Source of the DNA: Macrobrachium rosenbergii
Lineage: Eukaryota > Arthropoda > Malacostraca > Decapoda > Palaemonidae
NCBI RefSeq assembly: GCF_040412425.1
Contig: NC_089781.1
Location: 51,938,727-52,002,726, forward strand
DNA length: 64,000 nucleotides
Reading direction: 5' to 3'
Below are positions 61,533-64,000 of the stretch, in pieces. The stretch's first letter is position 1. The number at the start of each line of letters is the position of its first letter. A program made the translations under genes and the position numbers. The notes under the pieces are model-generated. The model had not been told where the DNA came from, did not search any database, and saw nothing but the letters and a program-made list of their open reading frames with translations.

Positions 61533-63020
61533 CAGGGAAAGGTGAGCATCTGCCTTGGAATGAAGGGAGGGCATGTAAAAGAAAAAGATCATCTACTGTA
61601 AGTTCTGCTGGAATTATTGCAAAATAAAGAACAAAATATATAAACATTGTTTTTACAAAAATTTTGTTCCCTAACCTTAAGTCAGTGGTTTTCTTTTCAC
61701 TTATTAAGGAAAACTCACTTGAACACTGCTATCTGCTGACAAAATTAAATCGTTTTAACATTAATTCCATCCATAACATTTTCTGTGCAGCTCAGTCAGC
61801 GGTTTTTAAACCGTCAGTAGTGACGTCTATGGGTCTAATCTTTGTTGTAAACGTACAGTACAAAAAATCAGCTGCTCTTCGATGTGTATTCCACGTGTTT
61901 TGAGAAAGAGAGAAAGAGAAAGGGACCCATTATAATGGTACTAAATAAATGCAGTGCCGTATCTACTGTACATGACGGCGTGTCCTAGAGGAAAGGGGCG
62001 GGGAGAGGTTGGAACTCAAAGTTAACGTATCGAAATGAACAAACTGAACCAAACCAGACAGAAACACCGTCTTGCCTGGAGCAAAGAGGGCCGCCCGTTC
62101 GTGGGAGAAGCTTTTATGTTAACTACAATCTCCTTCAATTCCTCAACGTGTTTCCATGGTTATGCACTGCTTCTTTGAATTCAGCGAAAATTAATCATTC
62201 TTGTGATCTCTGACATGAAAATGACTAGTTAACTTCTGTTATTTTTTTCTAAGACTTCTTGTTGTTTCTGTGCTTCTACTTTTGTACAGAAATTTTCTTT
62301 TTCTGAGCATTCTTAACGTGGATGTATGTTAGACACGTGAATAACTTTGTCTGGTGAGCCAGAAAGATTGAGGGAATGGCGGAAGGTGAGTAGACAAAAA
62401 TGTTGTTGGGTGTATGAATAAACTTACAGAAAAGCGGTTGCAAAGCAAAATAACTTGTTCTTCGTTATTGTCTCAATAAGAAATATGTTTATTGGAAGCA
62501 AATAAATTTCGGAACCGAGACTGCAGCCGCTGAGAAATAGCAACGAAGATATTTCAACAATACGTTGACAAACGGAAGAGGGTTAAAGGTTTCTTCTTTT
62601 TCGCTTCTTACCTTCTGGGAGGCGAAGGCTCCTCTTGCATTAACACTATGGTACGAGAGAAGAGGCAGGCGAGATACACAGCTTTATTTCAAGGTACCCC
62701 AGAGTTGCGGGAGAGTTCTGTGCAACCCTTGCATAGAAGTATTATTTGTATATCATTCAAGTCCAAAAGGAAATATTCAGTGACTGAGAGAAGTACTGAA
62801 GAAGTAGATAACCTTTAATTATAATCTCTAAGCAATGGTAACTGGCGAAACCGTAATGACCATCAGAGCACTTGCGAGAGAGGCCATAACCACGTACATA
62901 TAAACCTCTGACTGTTAAGGAAAAGTCTAAGATCCAATGGTGGTTTATGGTAGTACCATTTGTAACGAGGTCAGTGAATCTGTTCTCAATTCTCGTGTGT
63001 ACAGGACATCGAAATAAAGA
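61533..63020. other. No recognisable gene or element
   Basis: Unassigned. Ends at a short (GAT)n tract (63026-63043). Confidence 0.4.
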
Positions 63021-63697
63021 TTAAATGATGATGATGATGATGAGAGAGGGAGAGAAGGTGTGATAATAAAAAGAGAGGGGGATTCTCTAGAATTTACGAG
63101 GACATACTACTGTAAGTCGGGCGTCTGTTGTGGCCACCATATCAGAGTTCCACATTTGCGTCTCGTGAGAAGCATCCAGTGGGGAAGTGATATCCCAGTG
63201 GAATCACATAGTCAGCAGAAACGGTATTATGTTCGATACGTTCTTTAGGGTTAATTATTAGTCATGCGAGGGTGCGCGCTCATGTTTTCTTTGCTGTTGT
63301 GACTGCTTGACCTGGCTTTCATCCCCGATACAAATATGGAAATTCTTAAAAGACTGATGTCGACCTCCAACGAAAAATTATTACTTTAATCTTTAAAGTA
63401 TTCTGGAACTATGAAACCTTTTTTTAAGGCTAAAGTTGTTCGTCAAAAGTGCAAAGGAATGATTAGATGAACTGAATGTATTAGAAAGTTGTGTTGTGAG
63501 TTTGTAACAGTTGGCAGTACTGTAATCTGCAACATTCATTTTTTTTTTTTTTTGTCTACGAGGTCCACATTGTAAAACCCTTTTGTGTCAGTTAGTCCTG
63601 AATAAATGCTCACCTAAGGAAGATGTGTGTTTCATCGATCCGCCTCAATCCTTGGAAACTGAAGATGTAATTAGTCAATTAGCCCCATATCATCACA

Positions 63698-63711
63698 GGT
63701 TATGGGCCCAG
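63698..63711 (+). promoter_or_regulatory. Copia primer-binding site (internal tRNA-iMet type)
   Basis: GGTTATGGGCCCAG, directly after the LTR end, is complementary to the anticodon-stem region of initiator Met tRNA (CTGGGCCCATAACC). Drosophila copia uses this unusual internal fragment as primer. Confidence 0.85.
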
Positions 63712-63821
63712 AAGCTAATTGAGAAGAACAGATACTGATTTCGACAAGAGATTGAAGGTGCTATTGGACTACGTGATTCTAGATGGGTGAACCCGGCTCG
63801 GGCCCATGCGGCTTCGGAATC

Positions 63822-64000
63822 ATGAAGTTGAAAGGCCGAGAAGACTACAAGAATTGGAATTTCTTCATGACTAACTATTTAAGAAGACGGGGATTGTGGT
63901 CGGCTGTGCAAGGGACCGATACAGCAGATGGGAAGGAGCGCCGCGAAGAATGAGCTCTTGCCGACATGTGCCTCATGGTAGACCCTCAAAATTATCTGTA
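63822..64000 (+). pseudogene. Copia gag N-terminus (broken, runs off the window)
   Basis: Met at 63822 opens MKLKGREDYKNWNFFMTNYL and continues LRRRGLWSAVQGTD to an in-frame TGA at 63951-63953. The same frame then resumes ALADMCLMVDPQNYL. The L-x-G-x-x-(D/N)-Y-x-x-W-x-F/x-M-x-x-x-L pattern with the later LW-x-x-V-x-G is the start of Copia gag (UBN2/DUF4219 type). The later I/M-x-x-x-V-D-P segment also fits. Gag forms the particle shell. The stop, if real, disables this copy. Its 3' part lies outside the window. Confidence 0.8.

Larger units (their letters stand above)
63492..64000 (+). mobile_element. Copia LTR retrotransposon, 5' part
   Basis: A probable short LTR (63492-63697) starts TGTTGTGAG, contains the polyadenylation-type signal aataaa (63601-63606) and ends CATCACA. 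The Copia-style primer site follows at once, then gag. The element leaves the window at 64000. The LTR start is a best guess because the partner LTR is outside. Confidence 0.75.

Overview
This window reads as non-coding, repeat-dense nuclear DNA from an animal, most likely a decapod crustacean (shrimp, crab or crayfish relative). The evidence is very long and frequent (AT)n, (TC)n, (AC)n and (AAT)n tracts, crustacean-style tRNA-derived SINEs, Penelope-like fragments, and several LINE and LTR families side by side. No intact host gene, rRNA gene or true tRNA gene was recognised. Almost every convincing protein similarity is to a decayed mobile element. The organism is inferred from repeat character, not proven.

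Layout. 1-16.9 kb: microsatellites and unique-looking AT-rich DNA, a weak pogo/Tigger-like tail (3.3-3.7 kb), a possible Gypsy integrase tail (6.2-6.4 kb), an inverted array of ~266-bp units with tRNA-like heads (7.0-8.2 kb), a Penelope-like RT fragment (9.8-10.2 kb) and a SINE (14.7 kb). 16.9-22.04 kb, minus strand: a nearly full-length but decayed Tx1/L1-like LINE (ORF1 zinc-knuckle protein; ORF2 endonuclease plus RT). 23.07-23.76 kb: a complete non-autonomous hAT-like element with perfect 8-bp target duplications. 24.1-25.7 kb: Penelope-like 3' end (minus), PIF/Harbinger transposase remnant (plus) and a SINE (plus).

27.9-42.5 kb is a nest of three elements. A minus-strand Gypsy-type element (gag, RT, RNase H and integrase at 42.5-38.5 kb; integrase tail and env-like region at 30.0-27.9 kb) is split by a plus-strand CR1/jockey-like LINE (30.0-38.5 kb). 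That LINE is itself split by a second, plus-strand Gypsy element with two LTRs and a 5-bp target duplication (32.3-37.1 kb). The LINE begins with a 2A-like GDIELNPGP motif.

42.5-43.0 kb holds a fold-back element. 43.4-44.8 kb is a second copy of the same LINE family, ending in an (AAT)n tail. In that tail sits a Dong/R4-like LINE (44.86-47.78 kb) with (AAT)n on both sides and a 5S-rRNA-like sequence at its 5' end. 48.7-49.9 kb looks like a Harbinger-type element with a MADF-like ORF. 49.8-50.9 kb (minus) is a Gypsy gag with a coiled-coil N-terminus and a 57-bp tandem leader repeat. 52.7-60.2 kb is dominated by huge (AT)n tracts plus two facing SINEs. 60.25-60.52 kb is another fold-back element. 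The window ends inside a Copia element (LTR end, internal tRNA-iMet-type primer site, gag start).

The elements do not form a host pathway. They interact as insertion substrates for one another: LTR element into LINE into LTR element, and a TAA-microsatellite LINE into another LINE's tail.
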